Source: an uncultured Bacteroidia bacterium
GTDB taxonomy: Bacteria > Bacteroidota > Bacteroidia > Bacteroidales > Prolixibacteraceae
Reading direction: 5' to 3'
Length of the DNA stretch: 64,000 nucleotides
Assembly (NCBI GenBank): GCA_903907075.1
Contig: CAIVMQ010000113.1
Span: 1-64,000 of the forward strand
The notes under the pieces were generated by a model that was not told where the DNA came from, did not search any database, and worked only from the letters and a program-made list of their open reading frames with translations. Positions 49,100 through 59,601 of the stretch are shown piece after piece; position 1 is the stretch's first letter, and each line of letters starts with the position of its first letter. A program made the translations under genes and the position numbers.

Positions 49100-49825
49100 A
49101 TGATCGAGATTATTCCCGCTATAGATATCATTGATGGAAAGTGTGTTCGACTGAGCCAGGGTGACTACGAGCAGAAAATTATTTACAATGAAAATCCGTT
49201 AGAAGTAGCCAAGATGTTTGAAGATGCTGGTCTTAAACGATTACACCTTGTCGATCTCGATGGAGCAAAAGCTCATCATATTGTTAATCAGGATGTTTTG
49301 CATTTGATTGCCACAAAAACAAACCTGATTATTGATTTTGGCGGTGGACTAAAATCTGATGAGGATTTAAAAATTGCATTCGAATCAGGAGCAACGATGG
49401 TTACAGGAGGTAGCATTGCCGTAAAATCTCCTGAAGTTTTTATGCGATGGATCGAAAAGTATGGAGCAGATCAAATAATCTTAGGAGCCGATGCCAAAAA
49501 TGAGATGATCGCTGTCTCAGGATGGCAAGAGTCGACAGGAACTGACATTTTTACTTTTATAAATGAATGGCATTCCAGAGGAATATCGAAGATTATTAGC
49601 ACCGACATTAACCGCGATGGAATGTTACAAGGGGCGTCCACAGAATTATACATTAAGATTTTAAGTGCTTTTCCGGATACTTATCTTATTGCCAGTGGAG
49701 GAGTAAGTTCTATGATAGATATTGTGGAGCTTCAGAATGCAGGAATACCTGCTGTAATAACAGGAAAGGCAATCTATGAAGGTCGGATATCAATGACAGA
49801 AATAGAAAATTTTATCCGCGGGTAG
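49100..49825 (+). CDS. hisA: ProFAR isomerase HisA
   Basis: 241-aa [53 protein letters not shown]. Confidence 0.96.
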   Translation: MIEIIPAIDIIDGKCVRLSQGDYEQKIIYNENPLEVAKMFEDAGLKRLHLVDLDGAKAHHIVNQDVLHLIATKTNLIIDFGGGLKSDEDLKIAFESGATMVTGGSIAVKSPEVFMRWIEKYGADQIILGADAKNEMIAVSGWQESTGTDIFTFINEWHSRGISKIISTDINRDGMLQGASTELYIKILSAFPDTYLIASGGVSSMIDIVELQNAGIPAVITGKAIYEGRISMTEIENFIRG

Positions 49826-49909
49826 AAGAGATGAAAAAGGTTTTACGATTGTTCAACTTTTTTAATGATGAAAGCCTACCGGCTTCTTACTTATTTATTC
49901 TTTCTTAAT

Positions 49910-50662
49910 ATGCTTGCAAAACGTATAATACCATGCCTTGATATCCGAGACGGCCAGACGGTTAAAGGGGTTAACTTTGTGAATATTATTAATGTGGGGG
50001 ATCCTGTTGAGCTTGGAAAGCTATACGCGGAACAGGGAGCCGATGAATTGGTCTTTCTCGATATCACAGCAACTCACGAGGGTAGAAAAACTTTTGTGGA
50101 ACTGGTGAAGCGCATAGCTCTTAATTTAGATATTCCTTTCACTGTAGGCGGCGGTATCAGCGAGATTCGTGATGCTGAGGCTCTCTTGGCTGCAGGTGCT
50201 GATAAAATCTCGATTAACTCCTCTGCTGTGCGGAATCCTCAATTGATCGATGATCTTGCCCGTAATTTTGGTAGTCAGTTCGTTGTTGTGGCTATTGATG
50301 CTCTTGAGACTGATAGTCATTGGACTGTAACTGTTAATGGTGGGCGTATACCTACCGACAAAGAACTTTTCTCATGGGCAAAGGAGGCCGAAAATAGAGG
50401 AGCCGGTGAAATTCTGTTTACCTCAATGAACCACGACGGCACGAAAAATGGTTTTGCCAATGAGGAATTAGCTCTCCTGTCCGAAAACTTGACAATTCCT
50501 CTCATTGCTTCTGGTGGGGCTGGAAGTATGGAACATTTTGCAGAGGTGTTTACCTTAGGAAAAGCGGATGCTGGTTTAGCAGCTAGTATTTTCCATTTTC
50601 ATGAAATTGCCATTCCCGATCTAAAGCATTACCTTCGCGATCGCGGAATTTGTGTGAGATAA
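49910..50662 (+). CDS. hisF: Imidazole glycerol phosphate synthase subunit HisF
   Basis: [52 protein letters not shown]; start placed at the internal ATG that gives the canonical N-terminus. Confidence 0.95.
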   Translation: MLAKRIIPCLDIRDGQTVKGVNFVNIINVGDPVELGKLYAEQGADELVFLDITATHEGRKTFVELVKRIALNLDIPFTVGGGISEIRDAEALLAAGADKISINSSAVRNPQLIDDLARNFGSQFVVVAIDALETDSHWTVTVNGGRIPTDKELFSWAKEAENRGAGEILFTSMNHDGTKNGFANEELALLSENLTIPLIASGGAGSMEHFAEVFTLGKADAGLAASIFHFHEIAIPDLKHYLRDRGICVR

Positions 50663-50849
50663 GATACTCAATCCCGAATAAAGTCTGCTCTACCATCCTG
50701 TGTTAGGGGTTGCAGACAGGGCCGAAGATTTCAATGGCGATATGTTAGCTCTTAATCTGGAGCATACTGGTTTCGCTAAAGAGGTTTTATAAGTTATTAA
50801 ATGATAATTTAAATCATTACCCCTGGTAATTAAAAATACGATTAACGAT

Positions 50850-51449
50850 ATGGAACTTAATTTCAATAAACTGACAGGCGATCTTCTTCCTGCTGTTATT
50901 CAGGATAATACAACAGGCAAAGTTTTGATGCTTGGGTTTATGAATCGCGAAGCTTACGATAAAACGGTAGCTACGAACTTAGTTACCTTCTTTAGTAGGA
51001 CAAAAAATCGGCTTTGGACAAAGGGTGAGGAATCTGGTAATTTTCTAAACGTTGTTTCTATTCAGTCAGATTGTGATCAAGATACTCTTTTAATCAAGGT
51101 TAATCCCGTAGGTCAGGTTTGCCATACTGGTACAGATACTTGTTGGGGCGAAGTGAATAAAGGAGAGGATATTTTATTTCTTAAACAACTTCAGGATTTT
51201 ATCGATCAGCGTAAGCGTGAAATGCCTAAAGGTTCCTATACAACCTCACTTTTTGAAGATGGGATATCAAGAATGGCTCAGAAAGTTGGTGAAGAGGCTG
51301 TCGAGACAGTTATTGAAGCGATGGCAAATAATGATGAGCGTTTGCTTTACGAAGCCTCCGACCTTGTTTACCATCTCATTGTGCTTTTGTCTCACAAAGG
51401 GTATCGGATTGAAGATTTAGCTCGTGAGCTAAAGAAAAGACATAAATAA
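50850..51449 (+). CDS. hisIE: Bifunctional phosphoribosyl-AMP cyclohydrolase / phosphoribosyl-ATP pyrophosphatase
   Basis: 199-aa ORF; MLGFMNREAYDKTVATNLVTFFSRTKNRLWTKGEESGNFL, SYTTSLFEDGISRMAQKVGEEAVETVIEA. Confidence 0.96.
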   Translation: MELNFNKLTGDLLPAVIQDNTTGKVLMLGFMNREAYDKTVATNLVTFFSRTKNRLWTKGEESGNFLNVVSIQSDCDQDTLLIKVNPVGQVCHTGTDTCWGEVNKGEDILFLKQLQDFIDQRKREMPKGSYTTSLFEDGISRMAQKVGEEAVETVIEAMANNDERLLYEASDLVYHLIVLLSHKGYRIEDLARELKKRHK

Positions 51450-51544
51450 ACGTCGACTTCAATTCGCAATTCAATAGGTTTTCTAAAACCTTTTTGTCTT
51501 GATCTTTATGGATTCAACTTTTACCAGTAATCCCACTATTTAGT

Positions 51545-52408
51545 ATGATTAAATTTAGACTTTTTGTAAATCTGGGAGTGGCGGTCTCCATAGTCCTATT
51601 CCTATCTGCTTCTGATTTAATAGCTAGTGTTCGTATCACCGATAACGATAAATCGTTACTTCAGGATAAACTGAATAGATTTTCAGCTAAGGGAACCCTT
51701 CCAACAGCTGCTCTATTCCTTGCTGTAGGTCTTGATTTTATTGGGACTCCCTATGTGGGTAAAACGCTCGATCGCACTATGGAAGAGAATCTTGTGGTTA
51801 ATCTGCAGGAATTCGATTGTACAACTTTTGTTGAGAGTACTCTTGCAATCACACTTGCACTTAAGAGTGGCCACCCCACATTGGAAAATTTTCTGGAACA
51901 ACTGCAGAAGATTAGGTATCGTAGTGGTTCACTTAATGGCTATACTAGCCGTTTGCACTACTTTAGCGAATGGATGACCGACAATCAAGGCAAAGGTTTA
52001 GTAAAGGATGTTTCTTCACTTCTGGGTGGAGTTAACATTCCGATTTCTCTTAACTTCATGGGTAATCATCCCGATTTCTATCCGCAGTTAAAAGATAACC
52101 CAACACTTATAAGTCAAATTAAATTGATTGAGAAGAATATCTCTTCTCATAATTATTCGTTTATTCCGAAGGAGCAGTTAAGTTTTTATGAGGATAAGCT
52201 ATTAGACGGAGATATTGTAGCATTAACAACTCGTATTTCGGGATTAGATGTGTCTCATCTTGGAATCATTTTTAAGAAAGACGGGAAAACATTTCTTCTA
52301 AATGCCTCCTCAGTTTTGGGGAGTGTGTCAATAACCCCAAAATCTCTTGGTGAATACCTGAATGGCTCTAAAAATGTTACCGGAATATTCGTCGTTAGGG
52401 TCAACTAA
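51545..52408 (+). CDS. DUF1460 / N-acetylmuramoyl-L-alanine amidase-like protein
   Basis: 287-aa ORF with signal peptide; FIGTPYVGKTLDRTMEENLVVNLQEFDCTTFVESTLAIT, DVSHLGIIFK. Confidence 0.85.
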   Translation: MIKFRLFVNLGVAVSIVLFLSASDLIASVRITDNDKSLLQDKLNRFSAKGTLPTAALFLAVGLDFIGTPYVGKTLDRTMEENLVVNLQEFDCTTFVESTLAITLALKSGHPTLENFLEQLQKIRYRSGSLNGYTSRLHYFSEWMTDNQGKGLVKDVSSLLGGVNIPISLNFMGNHPDFYPQLKDNPTLISQIKLIEKNISSHNYSFIPKEQLSFYEDKLLDGDIVALTTRISGLDVSHLGIIFKKDGKTFLLNASSVLGSVSITPKSLGEYLNGSKNVTGIFVVRVN

Positions 52409-52531
52409 ATATGGGGGTTTATTTGAACAGTCCATTTTAATTAACTTTTATTTAATATACATTTCAAAACTATTTTTAACGATACGTGTAGTTAGATTAG
52501 TTATTAATTTAAAAATCAAAAAAAAGATCAC

Positions 52532-53161
52532 ATGGATATTATTTCTCGTTTGAATACTCGTTATGCAACGAAAGCTTTCGATGCTTCTAAAAAAGTTCCT
52601 GCGGCTGAGATGGATCAGCTTTTGGAGGCTATCCGTCTCTCTGCCTCATCTTACGGCTTACAACCCTATAAAGTGTTGTTGGTAGAAAATCCTGAAATCA
52701 GAGCTGAGCTGCGTAGTGCTGCTTATGGTCAGTCACAGATTACTGATTCTTCTGCAGTGCTTGTATTTGCTGCCAATACAGCTATTAACGTAGAGACCAT
52801 AGATCAATTTGTCAATATGGTTTCTGAAATTCGCAATGTACCTAAGGAAGCTCTATCTTCTTTTGGTGATATGATGAAAGGTTCTCTGCAAAATATGAGT
52901 GAGGATCAGATTGAAATATGGGTTTCTAAACAAGCCTATATTGCCCTTGGTTACGGACTTGTTTCTGCCGCTGTTCTTGGAATCGATACTTGCCCAATGG
53001 AAGGCTTTAATGGCCCTGAATTCGATCGGATTCTGGGTCTTGAAAAACTAGGACTTAAATCTAAAGTTGTCCTTGCTGTTGGTTACCGCTCAGCAGAAGA
53101 TCAGTATCAGCATCTGGCTAAGGTAAGGTATAAAAAAGAGGATTTATTCCTTAAGTTTTAA
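52532..53161 (+). CDS. Nitroreductase family NAD(P)H-dependent oxidoreductase
   Basis: 209-aa ORF; MDIISRLNTRYATKAFDASKKVP, LEAIRLSASSYGLQPYKVLLVE, GIDTCPMEGF. Confidence 0.93.
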   Translation: MDIISRLNTRYATKAFDASKKVPAAEMDQLLEAIRLSASSYGLQPYKVLLVENPEIRAELRSAAYGQSQITDSSAVLVFAANTAINVETIDQFVNMVSEIRNVPKEALSSFGDMMKGSLQNMSEDQIEIWVSKQAYIALGYGLVSAAVLGIDTCPMEGFNGPEFDRILGLEKLGLKSKVVLAVGYRSAEDQYQHLAKVRYKKEDLFLKF

Positions 53162-53162
53162 C

Positions 53163-53196
53163 AAAAAAGGACCGGTCAGCTGACCGGTCCTTTTTT
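53163..53196. terminator. Bidirectional terminator between nitroreductase and gltD
   Basis: AAAAAAGGACCGGTCAG / CTGACCGGTCCTTTTTT, a perfect 34-nt palindrome between convergent genes. Confidence 0.92.
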
Positions 53197-53221
53197 ATAT
53201 ACCTTATACTAGTTTTACGTT

Positions 53222-54637
53222 CTATTGCATTACATAGCTGTGAATCCGTTTTGCCGCATCACGTCCAGAACGAATAGCCCAAACTACAAGACTAGCTCCT
53301 CTTGTGGCATCACCTCCAACAAATATCTTATCCAAGTTAGTTGCATTATCGATCGCTTTTACATTGCCACGCTCATCGTATTCAACTCCCAGGCTGTCCA
53401 GAAGACCGCTGTGAATAGGCGATAGGAAACCCATTGATAACAATACGAGGTCTGCTTCGATGATCTTAATGGTACCGGGAAGCTCTTTCATAATCATCCG
53501 GCCGTTTTCACGGATCCACTCAACCTCTACAACTTCAACACCTGTAATCACGCCATCTTTTCCGATAAAACGCTTTGTAGCCAAGTTCCATTTGCGTTCG
53601 CAACCTTCAAGATGAGAACTTGATGTTCGCAGTGTGTTAGGCCAGTACGGCCATGGGTTATCATCGTTTCTTTTAAGTGTTGGTTTTGAAAGAATCTCAA
53701 TCTGTGTTACAGAGGCAGCCTTCTGTCGGATTGATGTCCCTACACAATCAGATCCGGTATCTCCTCCTCCAATAACTAATACTTTTTTGTCTTTAGCAGA
53801 AAGACGTATCTCTTCGGAGATTTCCTGACCGCTGATCACTTTGTTCTGTTGGCGAAGGAATTCCATTGCAAAATGGATCCCCTTAATTTCACGCCCCTCT
53901 GCGGGTAAATCACGCGGCTCCATCGCGCCACAAGCAAGGCAGATTGCATCAAAATCTTTCATCAGCTTATCTGCAGAGATGTCAATCCCTACCTTTGTAT
54001 TTACTTTGAAGTTAATCCCTTCTTTGATGAATAAGTTTATTCTACGGTCAATGACCGCTTTATTAAGCTTGAAATCTGGAATTCCATAACGCAATAAACC
54101 CCCAACCTTATCATCCTGTTCAAAAACTGTCACAGTATGGCCGGCTTTGTTAAGCATATCTGCTGTTGAAAGGCCTGCCGGTCCAGAACCGATAATCGCT
54201 ATTTTTTTTCCTGTTCGGTGAGTGGGTATTTGCTCAACAACATGGCCTAAGTCAAAGGCTTTTTCAACAATCGAACATTCATTCTCACGAATAGTTACCG
54301 CTTCGTCATGGATAGCTAGTACGCATGATTTTTCGCATGGTGCAGGGCACACCCTGCCGGTGAATTCAGGAAATGAATTTGTTGCTGCGAGTAGATCATA
54401 AGCCTCATCCCATTTGCCACGATATACAGCATCTTGCCATTCAGGAATGTTACTCTCAACTGGGCACGAGCTATGGCAGAATGGTATCCCGCAATCCATA
54501 CACCTTGAAGCCTGATCCTTGCGGTCAGTCTCATTTAAGGTCTGCTCTACTTCACCGTAATCAAAAATACGCTCGGCTGCGGGGCGGTAACCACCCTCTT
54601 TGCGCTCTATCTCTATAAAACCTTTTGGATTTCCCAT
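53222..54637 (-). CDS. gltD: Glutamate synthase small subunit
   Basis: 471-aa ORF; CMDCGIPFCHSSCPVESNIPEWQDAVYRGKWDEA, IGSGPAGLSTADMLNKAGHTVTVFEQDDKVGGLLRYGIPDFKL. Confidence 0.95.
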   Translation of the reverse strand: MGNPKGFIEIERKEGGYRPAAERIFDYGEVEQTLNETDRKDQASRCMDCGIPFCHSSCPVESNIPEWQDAVYRGKWDEAYDLLAATNSFPEFTGRVCPAPCEKSCVLAIHDEAVTIRENECSIVEKAFDLGHVVEQIPTHRTGKKIAIIGSGPAGLSTADMLNKAGHTVTVFEQDDKVGGLLRYGIPDFKLNKAVIDRRINLFIKEGINFKVNTKVGIDISADKLMKDFDAICLACGAMEPRDLPAEGREIKGIHFAMEFLRQQNKVISGQEISEEIRLSAKDKKVLVIGGGDTGSDCVGTSIRQKAASVTQIEILSKPTLKRNDDNPWPYWPNTLRTSSSHLEGCERKWNLATKRFIGKDGVITGVEVVEVEWIRENGRMIMKELPGTIKIIEADLVLLSMGFLSPIHSGLLDSLGVEYDERGNVKAIDNATNLDKIFVGGDATRGASLVVWAIRSGRDAAKRIHSYVMQ

Positions 54638-54688
54638 CTTATTATCTTTAATCGTTGTTCGCGTTAAACGTTTTTTTGCATTGGTAAG

Positions 54689-57600
54689 TTACTCCCGTCT
54701 ATCTGGAGCATCTTCGGCCAATTCAAGTTTACGTTTTACCTCTTTTAATTTTAATTCGTTTAACACTTTCTTATATTCCAACGGAATAACTTTGACAAAT
54801 TTTGGAAGATATTCTTCCCAGTTTGTTAATACTTTACTTGCTAACGGACTTTGAGTATGAAGGAGATGTTTGCCTATTAAATCCTGTAATTCTGAGATGT
54901 CAGCTTTATCCTCAACTGGTCCTAATTCGACAAGTCCGGTATTGCAATAATATTCAAAATCGCCATTCAAATCGAGTACATAGGCTATTCCACCTGACAT
55001 ACCTGCAGCAAAATTTCTACCCGTGGTCCCTAATACAACGGTACGACCGCCTGTCATATATTCACAACAATGGTCTCCGGCACCTTCTACAACAGCCCGC
55101 GCTCCTGAATTACGGACACAGAACCGTTCTCCGGCAACTCCTTGGATATAAACATCACCACTAGTGGCTCCGTAAAGGGTGGTATTTCCAACAATGATAT
55201 TATTCTCTGGTGCAAATGTAGATCCCGTAGGTGGAAGCACAATAATCTTGCCCCCTGAGAGCCCTTTCCCAAGGTAGTCATTCGAATCACCTTCAAGTCT
55301 AAAGGTTACCCCCTTGACTAAAAATGCTCCGAAACTCTGCCCTGCTGTTCCAGTAAATTTGCAGTTAATGGTATCTTTAGGAAGTCCCTCTTCGCCATAT
55401 CGTTTTGATATTTGTCCTGAAAGCATCGCCCCAACAGTACGCATCGCATTATGTATCGTATATGAAAGCCAAACTTTTTCACCACTCTTAATCGCTTTGT
55501 TGGCATCCCGAATCAACGTTTTGTCAATAACATCATCCAGGTTCTTCGTGTTCGGATGGGTATTGCGAATTGGATTAAGTTTTGCCTCCTCAGGAAGATT
55601 AAGAAATTTGGATAAGTCGACATTCTTCATCTTCCAGTTTGTCACCTCATGGTTCTGCTCAAGTAAATCAACACGTCCAACTAAATCATCAAAAGTACGT
55701 ACTCCAATTTCAGCCATATATTCACGAATCTCTTCGGCAATAAAGGTGAAATAGTTGATTACAAATTGAGAGCGTCCCAAGAAACGCTTTCTAAGATTCT
55801 TGTTTTGGGTTGCAATACCTGCCGGACAGGTATTCAGATGGCATTTACGCATCATGATACATCCCAGGGAGATTAATGCGCCGGTAGCAAATCCGAACTC
55901 TTCAGCTCCAAGCATACCCATGATCACAACATCACGACCGGTCTTCAACTGACCATCTACCTGAAGTTTAACCCTGCCACGAAGATTATTCATCACCAGA
56001 GTCTGCTGTGTTTCAGCAATTCCAAATTCTGCGGGTAACCCTGCATGTTTGATTGAGCTCGCAGGCGATGCGCCTGTTCCCCCTTCACAACCACTGATTA
56101 TAATAATATCTGAAAATCCTTTTGCCACACCTGCCGCAATAGTCCCTACGCCAGATTCGGCAACCAGTTTTACTGAAACTTTAGCATCTGGATTGACATT
56201 TTTCAAGTCGAAAATTAACTGCGCCAAATCCTCAATAGAATATATATCGTGGTGAGGAGGTGGTGAAATCAAGGTAATTCCCGGTGTTGAATGCCTAAGT
56301 TTTGCAATAATTTTATTGATCTTAAACCCGGGTAGTTGTCCGCCCTCGCCAGGCTTAGCCCCTTGCGCAATCTTTATCTGAAGTTCCTGGGCGTTAATTA
56401 GGTAGTTATTTGTAACCCCAAAACGACCGGATGCAATTTGTTTGATCTTTGAGTTTTTATCGGTGCCGAAACGACCGGCATCTTCACCACCCTCGCCAGT
56501 ATTACTTCTTCCTCCGATCATATTCATCGCAACAGCGATCGCTTCGTGCGCCTCTTTCGAAATTGAGCCGTATGACATGGCACCAGTAACAAACCTTTTA
56601 AGGATCGATTCCGCAGACTCAACCTGATCGAGAGGTATCGGATTCTTCTTCCATTTTAATACTCCGCGAATAAACGCCGGCTGAGCATTCTGATCATCAA
56701 CGAGTTTACTGAACTTTTTATAAACGGTATAGTCATCCGATCTTGTTGCCCATTGTAATAGCGCAATACTTTGTGGATTCCAGGCATGGAACTCCCCATT
56801 GTTACGATAATGATATTCTCCAACGGTGGAGAATGTAACTTTTTTCTCGGGATTCTTGAAAGCATCGTGATGAAACATCATAGCCTCTTTGAAGATCTCC
56901 TCATAGCCAACACCACCAATACGCGAAGGTGTTCCTTTAAAGTAGTTTTCAATTAATTCATCACTAACCCCAACTGCTTCAAAGAGCTGCGATCCATGAT
57001 ACGAACGAAGTGTCGAAATTCCCATTTTAGAAAGCACTTTAAGTAACCCTTTATCAATAGACTTGATATAGTTTTTACGAGCCTCCTCATAAGGTAGTTT
57101 AATTTCTCCTTCATTAACTAAGTAGTCAATTGCCGCAAAAGCAAGATATGGATTTACCACACTGGCGCCATAACCAAGAAGTAGGGCAAAATGCATAATC
57201 TCGCGTGGCTCGGCACTTTCAACAATAATGCCAACCTGCATCCTCTTTTTAGTCTTGATCAAGTGGTGATGAACGGCAGCAACACAGAGTAACGACGGTA
57301 TTGGAGCCATATCCTCTGATACCTCACGATCGGTAAGAATAATAAAGTTTTTATGCTCGTCTACCGCCCTTTCGGCACTGTCGAGCATCGCTTTGAACGC
57401 TTTTTTAAACCCTTCTACACCATCCTTAACCGGGAACAACATCGAAATCGTCTCGTGCGTGAAGGTTTCATGTTTTAGATCCTTTATCTTCCCCAAATCA
57501 GTATTGGTAATAATAGGACTCTCAAACTTAATCAGATTGCAATGGTCAGGTATCTCATCAAGGATATTACTGCTTACCGATCCGATGTAGTTGGTTAATG

Positions 57601-59224
57601 ACATCACAAGCCCTTCTCGGATTGGATCTATAGGTGGATTGGTTACCTGAGCAAAAAGCTGACGGAAATAGTTGAAAAAACGTTTTGGTTTATCAGAAAA
57701 CACCGCTAATGGAGTATCGTTACCCATTGAACTGGTTGGTTCCTGAGCAGTCTCAGCCATCTCCTTGATGATGATCATCATCTCTTCCTTGCTGTATCCA
57801 AATACTTTGGAATATGGACCAAACTGATCCCCCATATTGGAAGAAACCCGCTGTTTTACTTTTATCTCTTCAAGTTCTAGCCTGTTTTCTTTTAGCCAGT
57901 TAATATAGGGGTTCTGACGACTTAATTCAGCTTTTACCTCTTTATCAGGAATTATAATTCCTAATTGAGTATCTACCAATAATAATTTACCTGGTCTTAA
58001 TCTCCCTTTTTCTTTAATGTCGGCTGCAGGAAAGACCTGAACACCAACTTCAGAACCCATTACAATGAGATCATTTTTAGTGATCACATAACGCGAAGGA
58101 CGCAGTCCACTGCGGTCGAGGGTTCCACCAATATAACGCCCATCTGAGAAAACCATTGAAGCTGGACCGTCCCACGGTTCCATAATGGTTGAATGGTATT
58201 CGTAAAAAGCTTTTAAACTCTCAGGTATCGGATTTTTCTCATTAAAAGATTCCGGAATCATCATACACAGCGAATGAGGCATCGTTCTGCCTGTCATATG
58301 AAGAAACTCTAAGGTGTTGTCAAATGATGCGGAGTCAGATTTTCCGGGCTCGATGATCGGATAAAGTTTCTCAAGCTCATCTCCAAAAAGATCAGATTCG
58401 AGTAACGATTCACGTGCATGCATCCATTGACGGTTCCCATTGATAGTATTGATCTCCCCATTATGGGCAATCATCCGAAAAGGCTGAGCAAGACTCCAGG
58501 TTGGGAACGTATTGGTGCTAAAGCGAGAGTGAACTAACGCTATCGCACTCGACATTGCCGGATTGGTGAGATCTTTGAAGTAGTCGCGTAATTGGCCAGG
58601 AGTAAACATCCCCTTGTAAATCATTATCTTACTAGAGAAACTAGGAAGATAAAATGCATCTTTTTCAGACAACTGAGATTCTCTGATAATCCGTTCCGCC
58701 TGTTTGCGTGCAAGATATAGTTTACGTTCGAGAATGTCTTGCTCGTAATCTCCCTTTACAAATATTTGACGGATCTGCGGTTCAGACTTTTTTGCTATCT
58801 CCCCAATTACAGAATTGTCAACAGGAACCTCTCGCCAACAGATTACTTGAAGACCTTCGGATTCAACATATCTGTTTAGTACCTCGGTGCAATAAGCTGC
58901 CTCCTCCTCATTTTCAGGAAGGAAAACTAAGCCTGTTCCATATTTTCCGGATTGGGGAACAGCAATCTTTAACGATACAAAAAAATCATGTGGCAACTGC
59001 ATTAATATTCCTGCACCATCTCCGGTTTTATTGTCAGAGCTCGTTGCACCCCGATGATCCATATTTAATAATACGGTAAGTCCACGTTCAATAATGTCAT
59101 GCGACTTTTGTCCCTTAATATGAGCCACAAATCCGATACCACAGGCATCGTGTTCATTGTTAGGATCATACAGCCCTTGAGCTTTTGGAAAACTATTTGG
59201 TTCCATGTGATAAAAAATTAGCAA
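54689..59224 (-). CDS. gltB: Glutamate synthase large subunit
   Basis: 1511-aa ORF; DACGIGFVAHIKGQKSHDIIERGL, GGRSNTGEGGEDAGRF, SGCEGGTGASPASSIKHAGLP, GG-rich C-terminal helix. Confidence 0.96.
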   Translation of the reverse strand: MLIFYHMEPNSFPKAQGLYDPNNEHDACGIGFVAHIKGQKSHDIIERGLTVLLNMDHRGATSSDNKTGDGAGILMQLPHDFFVSLKIAVPQSGKYGTGLVFLPENEEEAAYCTEVLNRYVESEGLQVICWREVPVDNSVIGEIAKKSEPQIRQIFVKGDYEQDILERKLYLARKQAERIIRESQLSEKDAFYLPSFSSKIMIYKGMFTPGQLRDYFKDLTNPAMSSAIALVHSRFSTNTFPTWSLAQPFRMIAHNGEINTINGNRQWMHARESLLESDLFGDELEKLYPIIEPGKSDSASFDNTLEFLHMTGRTMPHSLCMMIPESFNEKNPIPESLKAFYEYHSTIMEPWDGPASMVFSDGRYIGGTLDRSGLRPSRYVITKNDLIVMGSEVGVQVFPAADIKEKGRLRPGKLLLVDTQLGIIIPDKEVKAELSRQNPYINWLKENRLELEEIKVKQRVSSNMGDQFGPYSKVFGYSKEEMMIIIKEMAETAQEPTSSMGNDTPLAVFSDKPKRFFNYFRQLFAQVTNPPIDPIREGLVMSLTNYIGSVSSNILDEIPDHCNLIKFESPIITNTDLGKIKDLKHETFTHETISMLFPVKDGVEGFKKAFKAMLDSAERAVDEHKNFIILTDREVSEDMAPIPSLLCVAAVHHHLIKTKKRMQVGIIVESAEPREIMHFALLLGYGASVVNPYLAFAAIDYLVNEGEIKLPYEEARKNYIKSIDKGLLKVLSKMGISTLRSYHGSQLFEAVGVSDELIENYFKGTPSRIGGVGYEEIFKEAMMFHHDAFKNPEKKVTFSTVGEYHYRNNGEFHAWNPQSIALLQWATRSDDYTVYKKFSKLVDDQNAQPAFIRGVLKWKKNPIPLDQVESAESILKRFVTGAMSYGSISKEAHEAIAVAMNMIGGRSNTGEGGEDAGRFGTDKNSKIKQIASGRFGVTNNYLINAQELQIKIAQGAKPGEGGQLPGFKINKIIAKLRHSTPGITLISPPPHHDIYSIEDLAQLIFDLKNVNPDAKVSVKLVAESGVGTIAAGVAKGFSDIIIISGCEGGTGASPASSIKHAGLPAEFGIAETQQTLVMNNLRGRVKLQVDGQLKTGRDVVIMGMLGAEEFGFATGALISLGCIMMRKCHLNTCPAGIATQNKNLRKRFLGRSQFVINYFTFIAEEIREYMAEIGVRTFDDLVGRVDLLEQNHEVTNWKMKNVDLSKFLNLPEEAKLNPIRNTHPNTKNLDDVIDKTLIRDANKAIKSGEKVWLSYTIHNAMRTVGAMLSGQISKRYGEEGLPKDTINCKFTGTAGQSFGAFLVKGVTFRLEGDSNDYLGKGLSGGKIIVLPPTGSTFAPENNIIVGNTTLYGATSGDVYIQGVAGERFCVRNSGARAVVEGAGDHCCEYMTGGRTVVLGTTGRNFAAGMSGGIAYVLDLNGDFEYYCNTGLVELGPVEDKADISELQDLIGKHLLHTQSPLASKVLTNWEEYLPKFVKVIPLEYKKVLNELKLKEVKRKLELAEDAPDRRE

Positions 59225-59601
59225 AACTCCGTATCTTCAATCAGACAGGAAGTATTTATTATGATCTGTTGGTAAATATGCGATAAAAAGCCATAATCTG
59301 TAACAAAATGAAAGTAAATCACAGCTATTGCTTAAAAACTAAAATCAAAAGTACAATTTTTGCTTTAAATATAACTATTCATTTGGCTCTTAAATCAGTT
59401 TTATTTTCTCATAACCAGCAGTAGTGGTTAAATATGGGGTAAAATGAATTGATAATCAACCGTGTAGTTATAGATATTAAATAATCATTAAATATCTATA
59501 AGTAACATATAATAGTTTATTCTCGACAAAATGAATCTAATTTAACTAGATTAATGTTTGTTTTGCTTATTTAATCTCGTAAATATAATCTATTTAGTAT
59601 T

